From IMG/VR virus record IMGVR_UViG_3300040751_002094, positions 1 to 36,556 of that record: 36,556 bases of DNA; one strand, written 5' to 3'. The stretch comes from a virus. Below are positions 6,072 to 12,631 of this stretch, one piece after another (position 1 is the first letter of the stretch; each line of letters begins with the position of its first letter). The position numbers and the translations under genes are program-made. The notes beneath the pieces are model-generated. The model saw nothing but the letters and a program-made list of their open reading frames with translations, did no database searches and was not told the DNA's origin.

Positions 6072-7170
6072 CTAGTTTTGATTTCATTTGTTTCCAATAT
6101 TGTTTTGCTTCTCCTTTACAGTTCGCAATATTTCGAGATAGCTCGCTCTTGCTGTACTCTCTCAGCTCTCCATCTTTGCCCTTGCAGAGTATCACATACT
6201 TTCTGCCGTCGTTCTTGATCGCTCCCTCATGAGTGAAGCCGATTGGTGCTTGCTTAGGTACTTGCTTAGTAAGTGGCTTAGGTCGCTTAGTGGGTTGCTT
6301 AGTCCCATGTTTAGGGGCTTTAACTGGCTCTTGCATACTTAGTCCATCTTTAAGATACTCTGTGTATTGATGGAAAGAGTAGTCTGTCAACCACCAGATA
6401 CAGAGCAAAAACAGCCCCTCAAAGAGCAAACATACTCCTGCAAATACCCACCCAATAACAGCAAGCTCTTGCTCGCTCGCTTGCAACTCCTCTTTGTGAC
6501 TCCGTTGCGAGGATTCCCACAACGCTGCTTTTTTAGCTGCGAATACAGAACGAACTTGAGCAACACTATCTTGAGCTTTGGCTGCCATTGCCTCAAAAGT
6601 CAGTTGCTCATCTCTTGCTGCTCTAGTGGTCACACCCTTCCAGTTGTTCTGCGCATGGATCTGATCTGCTTTGCCCAATGCCGTTGCGCTCATATCTACC
6701 CAAGGGCTCATAGCATCCACCTCCAAACTATCCAACTCAGCAACTACCTCAGAGCGAACTGGAGCAGATGGGCGAGGAGCAAAGTCTTGGACCGCCAAAG
6801 GAGTACCAAAGAAACTCATCAAGATTGAGCCCGTAATGAATACCCCAATGATGGCCTTATGCTTTGCAGTCAATCGCTCCTGAAAGTAGAATTTTGCTGC
6901 TTTGTTAAACCAAATTCTTTTAGCTGTCTCAAATACTCCAACAGCAACAACAGCGGCAACGATAGCAGCAACCATCTGACCAAACAACTTGAATGCTCCA
7001 TAGTAGGCAAAGTATCCAGCCATTAAGCCAGTACCAATCTGAAGTATAAAACTCAAGACGATGACAAGACTCTGCATAGCTGACCACTCTTGTGAGTAGG
7101 GCTTGACCTCAAAGCGATTGCGTAAATTGTTAAAGCGTATTTTATTGATTTTTTCAGTGTATTTCTCCAT
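6061..7170 (-). CDS. Four-TM membrane protein with large loop and basic cytoplasmic tail (369 aa)
   Basis: Not recognised. Hydrophobic helices lie near residues 32-55, 64-84, 105-126 and 237-262. Residues 127-236 form one extracytoplasmic, helix-rich loop (TFEAMAAKAQDSVAQVRSVF), and both ends would be cytoplasmic. The tail has a Lys/Pro linker with repeated TK-P units (residues 286-308, TKQPTKRPKPLTKQVPKQ) and then a compact domain, residues 310-369, rich in Lys (GRKYVILCKGKDGELREY). Its place in the early operon between DUF3310 and a small basic protein argues against a virion or lysis role. Superinfection exclusion, membrane tethering of phage DNA or a signalling role are possible; none is shown. 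Confidence 0.75.
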   Translation of the reverse strand: MEKYTEKINKIRFNNLRNRFEVKPYSQEWSAMQSLVIVLSFILQIGTGLMAGYFAYYGAFKLFGQMVAAIVAAVVAVGVFETAKRIWFNKAAKFYFQERLTAKHKAIIGVFITGSILMSFFGTPLAVQDFAPRPSAPVRSEVVAELDSLEVDAMSPWVDMSATALGKADQIHAQNNWKGVTTRAARDEQLTFEAMAAKAQDSVAQVRSVFAAKKAALWESSQRSHKEELQASEQELAVIGWVFAGVCLLFEGLFLLCIWWLTDYSFHQYTEYLKDGLSMQEPVKAPKHGTKQPTKRPKPLTKQVPKQAPIGFTHEGAIKNDGRKYVILCKGKDGELREYSKSELSRNIANCKGEAKQYWKQMKSKLDEH

Positions 7171-7412
7171 TATTCCAGTATTTTGATGTTTTTATTTTTG
7201 TATTTGATTTTTGCTGCCTCCAACTCCCTGCGAGGGATTCTAAACTTGATGCGTCTCCCTCTGTCTAGTCCTCTGTCTGTGACTCGGCTCTGTGACTCGT
7301 CAATCTCAATCCAGACCCAATCAGTGACTGTGATCTTTTCTAGTGGTCGGATCGGTTTTATCTCCTCAACCTTTGGCAGCTTCTTCTTTTGATATAGGTT
7401 TTTTTTGCTCAT
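7170..7412 (-). CDS. Small basic protein (80 aa)
   Basis: Strongly basic at both ends (MSKKNLYQKKKLPK and KIKYKNKNIKILE) with a beta-like centre (VTDWVWIEIDESQSRV, RGRRIKFRIPRRE). It ends in a TAATG overlap with the four-TM protein gene and starts inside the preceding gene (47-bp overlap). Charge suggests nucleic-acid or membrane-surface binding. No family recognised. Confidence 0.6.
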   Translation of the reverse strand: MSKKNLYQKKKLPKVEEIKPIRPLEKITVTDWVWIEIDESQSRVTDRGLDRGRRIKFRIPRRELEAAKIKYKNKNIKILE

Positions 7413-7563
7413 TTTGATATTTCTTATATTGTTGTTGTTGATTAAACACCTCCCATTGAGGGATCTTTGTTGATATTCTATTTAAGTGATCTTTGGCTTT
7501 TTTATTTTTAGGCTTGCCAAAATGATTGATAGCTACTTTTTGGAAGACATTCGGCTTACTCAT
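7366..7563 (-). CDS. Basic hypothetical protein (65 aa)
   Basis: The start chosen is MSKPNVFQKVAINHFGK at 7563, overlapping the zinc-finger gene by 8 bp. The longer reading from 7635 is only the shadow of that gene. The sequence is Lys/Gln rich (FGKPKNKKAKDHLNR, NQQQQYKKYQNEQKK). Probably disordered or helical and nucleic-acid interacting, without a recognised domain. Confidence 0.6.
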   Translation of the reverse strand: MSKPNVFQKVAINHFGKPKNKKAKDHLNRISTKIPQWEVFNQQQQYKKYQNEQKKPISKEEAAKG

Positions 7564-7738
7564 ACCCCCATTGCTTTTTATATCGTCTGATAAAATCCCC
7601 AGGGAACTGCGAGCGCCATCCGCACTGGCAAACAAACTGAGATACTTTGCTGTCCCATTCTGTTTTTGATTGACACTTGAAACAACCAGGAGAGTAGTGT
7701 CTTGATCTTAGTAGTTTTTTTCTATCTGTGATTATCAT
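7556..7738 (-). CDS. Small zinc-finger protein (60 aa)
   Basis: Contains CFKC (residues 19-22) and, about 15 residues later, CQCGW, the spacing of a small zinc ribbon. The flanks are basic (DRKKLLRSRHY and FIRRYKKQW). It overlaps its upstream gene by four bases (ATGA) and the next by eight. Likely a DNA- or RNA-binding knuckle; target unknown. Confidence 0.7.
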   Translation of the reverse strand: MIITDRKKLLRSRHYSPGCFKCQSKTEWDSKVSQFVCQCGWRSQFPGDFIRRYKKQWGYE

Positions 7739-7995
7739 GAAATTTCTCTTTTTCTGCTTTTTAATAAGTTTTTAAATTTTTGAAACCTCTTCCATTGAAG
7801 TTTTATGTATTCATTTGAGTATGGAAATTCTAAGGTTGTCGCCTCGTATCCTAAATAATTTATAAAATCATTATACTCATAACTATTGACATCTTTTGCA
7901 ATAGTGATATACCCATTAGTGTTTTCTTTGTGGATATTATTTGCATTGTGCCAAAATGCGCCTTTTTTAGCATTGTATTCTAAAGTAAAATTCAT
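7735..7995 (-). CDS. Hypothetical protein (86 aa)
   Basis: Begins MNFTLEYNAKKGAFWHN and ends in a basic helix (WKRFQKFKNLLKSRKREIS). The Tyr/Asn-rich first two thirds look like a mixed alpha-beta fold. ATGA overlaps at both ends place it in the operon directly after the helicase. No homologue recognised. Confidence 0.65.
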   Translation of the reverse strand: MNFTLEYNAKKGAFWHNANNIHKENTNGYITIAKDVNSYEYNDFINYLGYEATTLEFPYSNEYIKLQWKRFQKFKNLLKSRKREIS

Positions 7996-9536
7996 TTTAA
8001 CTTAGGTTTTAAACTCATGAATGTATTATATTTTTTTGTGATCGCTCGATCAAGGGCTTGCTCGCTTACTGTGTCCCATTGCATCAACTCCCAATGATTT
8101 TGAAATTTTACAAGCTTATTCTTATCTGATCCACAAGCTTTGTACTCCTTCAGGACTTTGCTCTTAAACTTAAATAAAATCCATCCCTTTTTATATCCTC
8201 GATCTTTTGCTATCTCATACAACTCTGTCAAGCTTCCTGCTCTGCCCACTTGCATGCGCTTTTGCTTTTTCTCCTCGATCTTTTGAGCCTCCTCAAGTGT
8301 GACCTCTTTCAGCTCCCCGTCTACCTTACTCAATACTCTCTTTTTCTTCTCTACTGGCGTGCCGCATTCAGGACAAACATCTGCAGGCAGAAAAACAGCA
8401 TAGCACTCTTTGCACTCTGACACCTTGATATCTGCCTCCTCTGTTTGGCCTTTGCGCACTTTCTTCTTAGTCATGTCCAGACTCCACTGCCTGTCTTGTG
8501 CAGGATGTCCGTGTCTTTGGAAGTTGCCGACATGGTCTAGTATTATCGGTCTAGGCTTGCCCTCCCCAGATCTTGCTCGGCCTACCATCTGCAAGTATAA
8601 GCTTAAACTGTGGGTAGGTCTTAGCTGAATCACACATCCAATCGCTGAGATATCAGTCCCCTCACTAATTAAGTTGCAGGAGCAGACAAGATCAATGTCA
8701 CCATTCTCCAATGCTTTGAGCCTTTTATCAATCTCCTCCTCACTTAAAGAAGATGCTACCCATGTCGCACGATAACCAGCTTGCTCAAATTCCCAAGCAA
8801 CTTGCTTGCAATGTTCTACAGATATGCAAAACGCTACAGCAGGACGTCCCTCTGCTTTTGCCTTGTACTCTGCAATGACATTGCCTGTAATAGTTGACCT
8901 ATTGACAGCTCGCTCTAGCTCCTTAGTGTTAAAGTCTCCCATGCTAGTACTAATGTTGGTCAAGTCTAAAAGAGTCTCTGGCTGATAAACTATAGGGACT
9001 TTAAATAGTCCTAACTCAACTAGGTCTAAAACCGATGGGCCTAAAACCATATGCTCAAAGAAGTCTCCCAAGCCTCTGCCATCCAAACGGCAAGGTGTAG
9101 CGGTCACGCCTAAGAAATAAGCGTCTTTGAAGTAGTCAAATAGAAAAGCCCACTGATCAGCTGCTGCATGATGGGCCTCATCCATGATGACCAGGTCTGC
9201 ATCTAAGCCTAACGTCCCCTTAGCTAATCTCAATGCAATAGTCTGCACAGAGCAAACTTGAGCTGACTGGCTTAGGTCGTTTTTGATGTTGCCTTTTATA
9301 AGTCCATGAGGGATACCAAACATGGTAAAACTATTACTTATTTGATTAAAAATAGTTTTCTTATGTCCTGTCGCTACTATCCACTTTCCTTTATCAAATG
9401 CCTTTTTGGCCATGTGAGAAAATGTAAAAGTCTTCCCAGATCCTGTAGGCATAACAAGCAGTACACGCTTATGTCCTTTTTTATATGCAGCCCTTATGTC
9501 CTGCATCGCTTTTAGTTGGTATTCTCTTGGCTTCAT
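7992..9536 (-). CDS. SF2 DNA helicase with zinc ribbon (514 aa)
   Basis: An ATP-dependent helicase of the type III restriction/DEAD superfamily. Numbered from MKPREYQ: Q motif REYQLKAM, Walker A MPTGSGKT (29-36), DEAH (119-122), TAT (145-147), ISEGTDI near 290, motif VI QMVGRAR (316-322). A four-Cys ribbon follows at C375, C378, C388 and C391 (CKECYAVFLPADVCPECG). The start at 9536 is preferred because it overlaps the previous stop as ATGA and fits family N-termini; an ATG at 9563 would add nine residues. With VRR-NUC and YqaJ it forms a likely recombination/replication set. Confidence 0.9.
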   Translation of the reverse strand: MKPREYQLKAMQDIRAAYKKGHKRVLLVMPTGSGKTFTFSHMAKKAFDKGKWIVATGHKKTIFNQISNSFTMFGIPHGLIKGNIKNDLSQSAQVCSVQTIALRLAKGTLGLDADLVIMDEAHHAAADQWAFLFDYFKDAYFLGVTATPCRLDGRGLGDFFEHMVLGPSVLDLVELGLFKVPIVYQPETLLDLTNISTSMGDFNTKELERAVNRSTITGNVIAEYKAKAEGRPAVAFCISVEHCKQVAWEFEQAGYRATWVASSLSEEEIDKRLKALENGDIDLVCSCNLISEGTDISAIGCVIQLRPTHSLSLYLQMVGRARSGEGKPRPIILDHVGNFQRHGHPAQDRQWSLDMTKKKVRKGQTEEADIKVSECKECYAVFLPADVCPECGTPVEKKKRVLSKVDGELKEVTLEEAQKIEEKKQKRMQVGRAGSLTELYEIAKDRGYKKGWILFKFKSKVLKEYKACGSDKNKLVKFQNHWELMQWDTVSEQALDRAITKKYNTFMSLKPKLK

Positions 9537-9775
9537 ATATTGTGTTGACTTGATGAGCCCCATCCAATCTGTTTTGGTTCGGGCGTCGGTTTAGGTTTAG
9601 GGTTTGTTAACTCTTCCAATCTTGCCAGTATCTGAAAATACTTGATAACATTCTTGGGCAATCCTCTGCGCTTCCAAGCATACCAAGTGTCTTTTGTCAT
9701 TATACCCTCATAGATTTTTGAAGTTGTGATGTCGTTGGTCTCAAGCTCTTGGTTGATGTCCTCGATCGTTTTCAT
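9533..9775 (-). CDS. Putative HTH-type small regulator (80 aa)
   Basis: The segment ITTSKIYEGIMTKDTWYAWKRRGLPKNVIKY has the look of a helix-turn-helix: a short helix, a turn, then a recognition-like helix with Trp and Lys/Arg. A Pro/Lys tail follows. An alternative ATG at 9793 adds six residues. It is the second gene of the leftward operon, a place where phages often keep regulators. The DNA-binding call rests on the pattern only. Confidence 0.6.
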   Translation of the reverse strand: MKTIEDINQELETNDITTSKIYEGIMTKDTWYAWKRRGLPKNVIKYFQILARLEELTNPKPKPTPEPKQIGWGSSSQHNI

Positions 9776-9971
9776 AGATGTAAAATTTATCATTTGATTG
9801 AATATGCTTAAACTTGATCTTATACATATATTGTATAGAATCGTAAAAGTCTAGCATGTTGTTGATCTGCTCCTGGTACTCTTCAGGAGTAGGGGCATAA
9901 ATTGCAACCTCTTGAGGCTGCTTATCTGTCTGAAATGCTAATAATAGCAAAAACAAAAATACATTTTTCAT
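9741..9971 (-). CDS. Small exported protein, first gene of the leftward operon (76 aa)
   Basis: Residues 1-13 (MKNVFLFLLLLAF) are a classical short signal sequence and no lipobox Cys follows. The rest, QEVAIYAPTPEEYQEQINNM onward, is soluble and Tyr-rich. The ATG lies about 20 bases past the expected transcription start of the 9995-10025 promoter, so this is the first protein made from the operon and it goes to the envelope. A cell-surface function such as superinfection exclusion is plausible but unproven. It overlaps the next gene by about 35 bp. Confidence 0.65.
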   Translation of the reverse strand: MKNVFLFLLLLAFQTDKQPQEVAIYAPTPEEYQEQINNMLDFYDSIQYMYKIKFKHIQSNDKFYIYENDRGHQPRA

Positions 9972-9994
9972 AAACTTGGTTTTTAGTTACTATA

Positions 9995-10025
9995 CAAATA
10001 TATGAAAACAAACAGACAAAAACAA
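9995..10025 (-). promoter_or_regulatory. Bacteroidota-type promoter of the main leftward operon
   Basis: On the minus strand, TTG (10025-10023), 20 bases, TATATTTG (10002-9995). It sits in the extended 43-base block shared with the 1488-1530 promoter. Its -33 box is only 8 bases from that of the divergent rightward promoter, so the two may compete or share a regulator. Confidence 0.88.
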
Positions 10026-10033
10026 GAAAATAG

Positions 10034-10064
10034 TTGCTTTATTCATAAATTTGTCATATATTTG
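10034..10064 (+). promoter_or_regulatory. Bacteroidota-type promoter of the recombination genes
   Basis: TTG at 10034-10036, a 20-base spacer, TATATTTG at 10057-10064. The first ATG is at 10097, leaving a leader of roughly 25 bases with no Shine-Dalgarno sequence. Same geometry as the two leftward promoters. Confidence 0.88.
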
Positions 10065-10096
10065 TATTATTAGATAACCAAATAACTATTTTTCTT

Positions 10097-10615
10097 ATGA
10101 AAACTCATTATCGAAAAGCTTACAAGTCGGATCACTTAGGTACGGCAGATTTAGAGGACTACATTGAGCAAGGTAGAGTCCTTAATTTTGTAATTGCTCA
10201 CGTAAAATATGAACAAGGTGCAACCGTAGCAGGTCGCAAAGGAGACTTTAATATTGCATACTTTAAAGATAAGAAAGTAAAGCCTCTTGTCTTAAATGCT
10301 ACCAATGCCGCAATGATTAAAAAGTTTTGCAAATCTTCATTCTTAGAGGATTGGACTAATGTCCCTATCACTCTATACATTAAGGAGGGTATTAGAAACC
10401 CTGGAACAGGTGAAAAAGGTGGAGCGGTACGCATTAGCCCAGTGCAACCACAAATCAAAAAGCCTAAACTGCACAGAGAGCATCCTCAATGGAGCGAGGT
10501 AGAGGAGAAGGTCAAAAGTGGGACAGCTAACCTGGAAACAATCAAAAAGTACTTTGATCTCAACAGAGTAGATGAGGACTATCTCAAAAATCTAAAATTA
10601 AAAACTGATGCCTAA
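10097..10615 (+). CDS. Putative ssDNA-binding/annealing partner of YqaJ (172 aa)
   Basis: First gene of the two-gene rightward unit, overlapping the YqaJ exonuclease gene by 8 bp. The N-terminal domain (HLGTADLEDY, VLNFVIAHVKYEQG, GDFNIAYFKDKKVKPLVLNATNA) looks like a compact alpha-beta fold. A Pro/Lys linker (QPQIKKPKLHREHPQW) and a C-terminal helical segment (IKKYFDLNRVDEDYL) follow; similar tails occur in phage recombination-associated proteins as I recall them. Exonuclease genes of this type usually travel with an annealing protein or SSB. The assignment is by context; no catalytic motif is present. Confidence 0.6.
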   Translation: MKTHYRKAYKSDHLGTADLEDYIEQGRVLNFVIAHVKYEQGATVAGRKGDFNIAYFKDKKVKPLVLNATNAAMIKKFCKSSFLEDWTNVPITLYIKEGIRNPGTGEKGGAVRISPVQPQIKKPKLHREHPQWSEVEEKVKSGTANLETIKKYFDLNRVDEDYLKNLKLKTDA

Positions 10616-11207
10616 GTCTGGACATATAACTCCCTCGCAGTTTAAGGCTGTGATGACAAAGGGGAGAACTAAAAATCAAATGTGGGGGCAGACTGCCCTC
10701 ACTTATGCTGATCGACTCGCAATGAATAGAGCGACGGGGATTGATATTGAAGAAGTCACAGCCAAAAGCCTTGAGCATGGCAAAGAGCTAGAACCATTCG
10801 CAATACAAGCTTATGAGCGTGAGAACTTTGCCGAAGTCTATACTGTAGAGACTCCCATCCATCACCCAGATTATGAGTATATTTGTGGAACTATGGACGG
10901 GCTAGTGATGGAGGATGGAATGATTGAAGTCAAGTGCCCGATCAATCCGCTCAACCACTTTCAGAACATCATGTATGCCAAGCAATATGAAAAAGACTAC
11001 AAGTGGCAAATACAAGGTTATCTGTGGATAACTGGCCGCAAGTGGTGTGACTTCGTAAGTTTTCATACTCACGAGGGTTGGGGTGACAAACAACTATTCA
11101 GTCATCGCATCACTAGAGATGAGGATCTCATCAACCAACTAGAGGAACGGATGCCACTATTCTGGCAGATCGTAGAACAACTAACAAAAGATTATTTAGC
11201 TAGATAG
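10608..11207 (+). CDS. YqaJ-type viral recombinase exonuclease (199 aa)
   Basis: A PD-(D/E)xK exonuclease of the lambda-exo/YqaJ group, which resects double-strand ends for annealing-type recombination. Motifs: GKELEP (E60/E62), CGTMDGL (D97), MIEVKCP (E107, K109), and the helix YKWQIQGYLWITGRKWCDFV (Q134). Length is usual for the family. It overlaps the upstream gene by 8 bp and ends 40 bases before a terminator. Confidence 0.9.
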   Translation: MPKSGHITPSQFKAVMTKGRTKNQMWGQTALTYADRLAMNRATGIDIEEVTAKSLEHGKELEPFAIQAYERENFAEVYTVETPIHHPDYEYICGTMDGLVMEDGMIEVKCPINPLNHFQNIMYAKQYEKDYKWQIQGYLWITGRKWCDFVSFHTHEGWGDKQLFSHRITRDEDLINQLEERMPLFWQIVEQLTKDYLAR

Positions 11208-11247
11208 AAAACGTTCTTATAAACAAGTTCTTATAGGTCTACTGGTC

Positions 11248-11278
11248 AGCCCCTGCAATCTAGGTGGGGGCTATTTTT
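11248..11278 (+). terminator. Terminator of the recombination unit
   Basis: Stem AGCCCC (11248-11253) with GGGGCT (11267-11272), a 13-base loop, then ATTTTT. Just upstream (11215-11236) is a short direct repeat GTTCTTATA. Confidence 0.85.
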
Positions 11279-11299
11279 AAAAACTTAAATCAAACTGTA

Positions 11300-11737
11300 A
11301 TGAAAAATTTATTTTTGCTTTTTGCCCTTTCATTTGTATTCGAATCTTGCAACAAAACTGAAACTATAAACCCAGTGGAGGAGGATGTCATTATCACAAC
11401 CCATCAAGAAGGCAGCAAAGTCTTGTACACTATCACTGTAAATTTTGGAGCTGGAGACTGTGCAGGCAACGGCAAAACATGGAACAAACTCCAAAACGAA
11501 CTAAACGCAATTTTTGCCAACAATGGTACTAATATGGCACTAGTGCAAGTCACTGGTCACGATTGGGAAGGTGGAAACCTTTGCAATTGCAGAGCAAACA
11601 AAGCATTGCAAGAATTTAACCGATGGGCAGCCACTAAAGGAGTGGGGCAGTCTTTTGGAATCACAACTTGTCAAACGCATATTCATTCCGGTCCTCAAAA
11701 CCAAGTTGCTGTTTTAGAGATCGACGCATTTTTATAA
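11300..11737 (+). CDS. Predicted lipoprotein, moron-like (145 aa)
   Basis: Starts MKNLFLLFALSFVFESC, a type II signal peptide with lipobox-like FESC and lipidated Cys17; the upstream ATG-like reading from 11264 overlaps the terminator and is rejected. The mature part has four further Cys (GDCAGNG, CNCRA, TTCQTH) that could form two disulfides, and a beta-rich C-terminus (QVAVLEIDAF). The gene stands alone between two strong terminators and is not part of a structural or replication operon. This is typical of a phage moron acting at the host surface, for example in receptor blocking. No family recognised. Confidence 0.75.
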   Translation: MKNLFLLFALSFVFESCNKTETINPVEEDVIITTHQEGSKVLYTITVNFGAGDCAGNGKTWNKLQNELNAIFANNGTNMALVQVTGHDWEGGNLCNCRANKALQEFNRWAATKGVGQSFGITTCQTHIHSGPQNQVAVLEIDAFL

Positions 11738-11758
11738 TCCCTCTGCTATCCCATTCGA

Positions 11759-11790
11759 AGCCTTCAGGAGTCTCCTGGGGGCTTTTTTTT
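11759..11790 (+). terminator. Terminator after the lipoprotein gene
   Basis: An 11-bp stem AGCCTTCAGGA/TCCTGGGGGCT (two G-T pairs) with loop GTC, followed by seven or more Ts. The last Ts form part of the TAA stop codon of the convergent gene 11789-12097, so the two genes abut with no spare base. Confidence 0.9.
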
Positions 11791-12097
11791 ATTCAGTTTT
11801 ATTCAGCTTTGCATCATCTGCAATGTCACTCAAGAACTTTTGAGCCATTAAATAAAATTCACTGTTTTGATCGTCTGGGCTCTCATTGTTCAAATAAATT
11901 GCAATATCCATCAAAGCTCTTGCTATTGATTTCTTGACATCTCTCACAGATCCATTGGGCTCAATTGAGTCATTATAAACTTGATCTATTCCCATTCTAA
12001 ATAAATCGCTTTTTGAGATGTTCAAAGAGTTGCACAGAAAAACAATCTTTTGCTCAGTTTGATAGTCTACTCTGAAAATTTGCTTCTTAAATTTCAT
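11789..12097 (-). CDS. Ribbon-helix-helix-like regulator (102 aa)
   Basis: The start chosen is MKFKKQIFRVDYQTEQKIVF at 12097. The first 45 residues fit an RHH protein: a basic beta strand (KKQIFRVD), helix (EQKIVFLCNSL), a turn (NISKSD) and a second helix (LFRMGIDQVY). The C-terminal half is acidic and helical. It reads away from the 12198-12497 repeat region, with its own promoter at 12142-12149 overlapping sequence repeated at the late promoter. A role as autorepressor and regulator of late transcription is inferred from this layout. The RHH call is from pattern only. Confidence 0.7.
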   Translation of the reverse strand: MKFKKQIFRVDYQTEQKIVFLCNSLNISKSDLFRMGIDQVYNDSIEPNGSVRDVKKSIARALMDIAIYLNNESPDDQNSEFYLMAQKFLSDIADDAKLNKTE

Positions 12098-12141
12098 TTG
12101 CTTTATATTTTTATATTTCGGTCGCGATCTTGCGATATATA

Positions 12142-12172
12142 CAAAGATACTGCAATGTATGTACAAAAGTAC
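12142..12172 (-). promoter_or_regulatory. Promoter/operator region of the RHH-like gene
   Basis: On the minus strand a -7 box TATCTTTG (12149-12142) lies 45 bases before the ATG. No TTG is found at the 20-base spacing, so it may be weak or need an activator. It overlaps the 13-mer TTGCAGTATCTTT (12155-12143) that recurs at the late promoter. A palindrome GTACTTTTGTAC lies at 12161-12172 and a direct repeat GCGAT-CTT-GCGAT at 12124-12136. Confidence 0.6.
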
Positions 12173-12500
12173 TTTTTTAGCTAAGTTTTCTATTAAATTA
12201 AGGGGATTTCCTTAAATCCTTAAGCGTCCTTAAAGCGTTTTAAGGGCTATTTTAAGGTCGAAACGCCCACCACCACTAAATTTGCGCATTTCCTTAAAGA
12301 ATTGGCTAAAACATATTAGAATATAAAAGTAGATACTAATATCAAGACACTAATCTCATATACATATCTTATTATTATTAAGTTTTTAAGATTATTATTA
12401 TTATTATTATAGAACGCCCACTATCACTAGGTTTTTCGTCCTTAAATTTTCCTTAAAAATACCCTTAATTTCCTTAAATTCGCTTATTTCTTTAAGGTTT
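12173..12500. other. Non-coding iteron-like region, candidate replication origin and/or packaging site
   Basis: No gene is seen here. There are 12 copies of CCTTAA or its complement TTAAGG. Seven lie at 12198, 12210, 12218, 12228, 12240, 12252 and 12292; five at 12440, 12451, 12463, 12472 and 12492, mostly 8-12 bases apart. Two imperfect direct repeats of about 35 bases, starting AACGCCCAC and ending at a CCTTAA, lie at 12262-12298 and 12413-12446. Between the blocks is an AT-rich stretch with (ATT)n at 12371-12380 and 12391-12410. Iterons around an AT-rich core suggest an origin; the place just before terS would also suit TerS binding. Confidence 0.65.
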
Positions 12501-12536
12501 TTGCTTTTTACACTAGTTTGCAGTATCTTTATACTG
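12501..12536 (+). promoter_or_regulatory. Late promoter with overlapping palindromic operator
   Basis: TTG (12501-12503), 20 bases, TATCTTTA (12524-12531): same geometry as the early promoters but with a last-base mismatch in the -7 box. The perfect inverted repeat CAGTAT-CTTT-ATACTG (12521-12536) covers the -7 box, so a bound protein would block or remodel initiation. The 13-mer at 12518-12530 is identical to that at the RHH-gene promoter. Confidence 0.75.
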
Positions 12537-12537
12537 T

Positions 12538-12631
12538 AAGAAAAATAGTGTTTCTTTTATAAGGAATTTGGTTTAGTTATTGATTAGAGAGTGAGCGGTT
12601 GTAAGGGAAGCCGCTCGCTTTTCTTTTTTTT
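12538..12631 (+). ncRNA. Possible short leader RNA ending at the pre-terS terminator
   Basis: A transcript from the 12501-12531 promoter would begin near 12538 and reach a strong terminator at 12591-12631 before any gene. It would be an RNA of about 90 nt unless read-through occurs. No ORF of note lies within it. It may be a leader for antitermination or a small RNA in its own right; the sequence alone cannot tell. Confidence 0.35.
12591..12631 (+). terminator. Strong terminator between the late promoter and terS
   Basis: An 8-bp stem GTGAGCGG (12591-12598) with CCGCTCGC (12611-12618), one G-T pair and a 12-base loop, followed by a T-rich tract TTTTCTTTTTTTT. It lies 33 bases before terS, so late transcription must pass it. 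Confidence 0.85.

Noticed and set aside
4934-9971. Possible defence or toxin-antitoxin pairs among the small overlapping early genes
   Set aside because: No toxin, antitoxin or known anti-defence motif could be recognised; overlap alone is general in this operon.
12371-12410. CRISPR-like or satellite array
   Set aside because: The (ATT)n tract is a simple trinucleotide repeat without spacers; it fits an AT-rich unwinding element.
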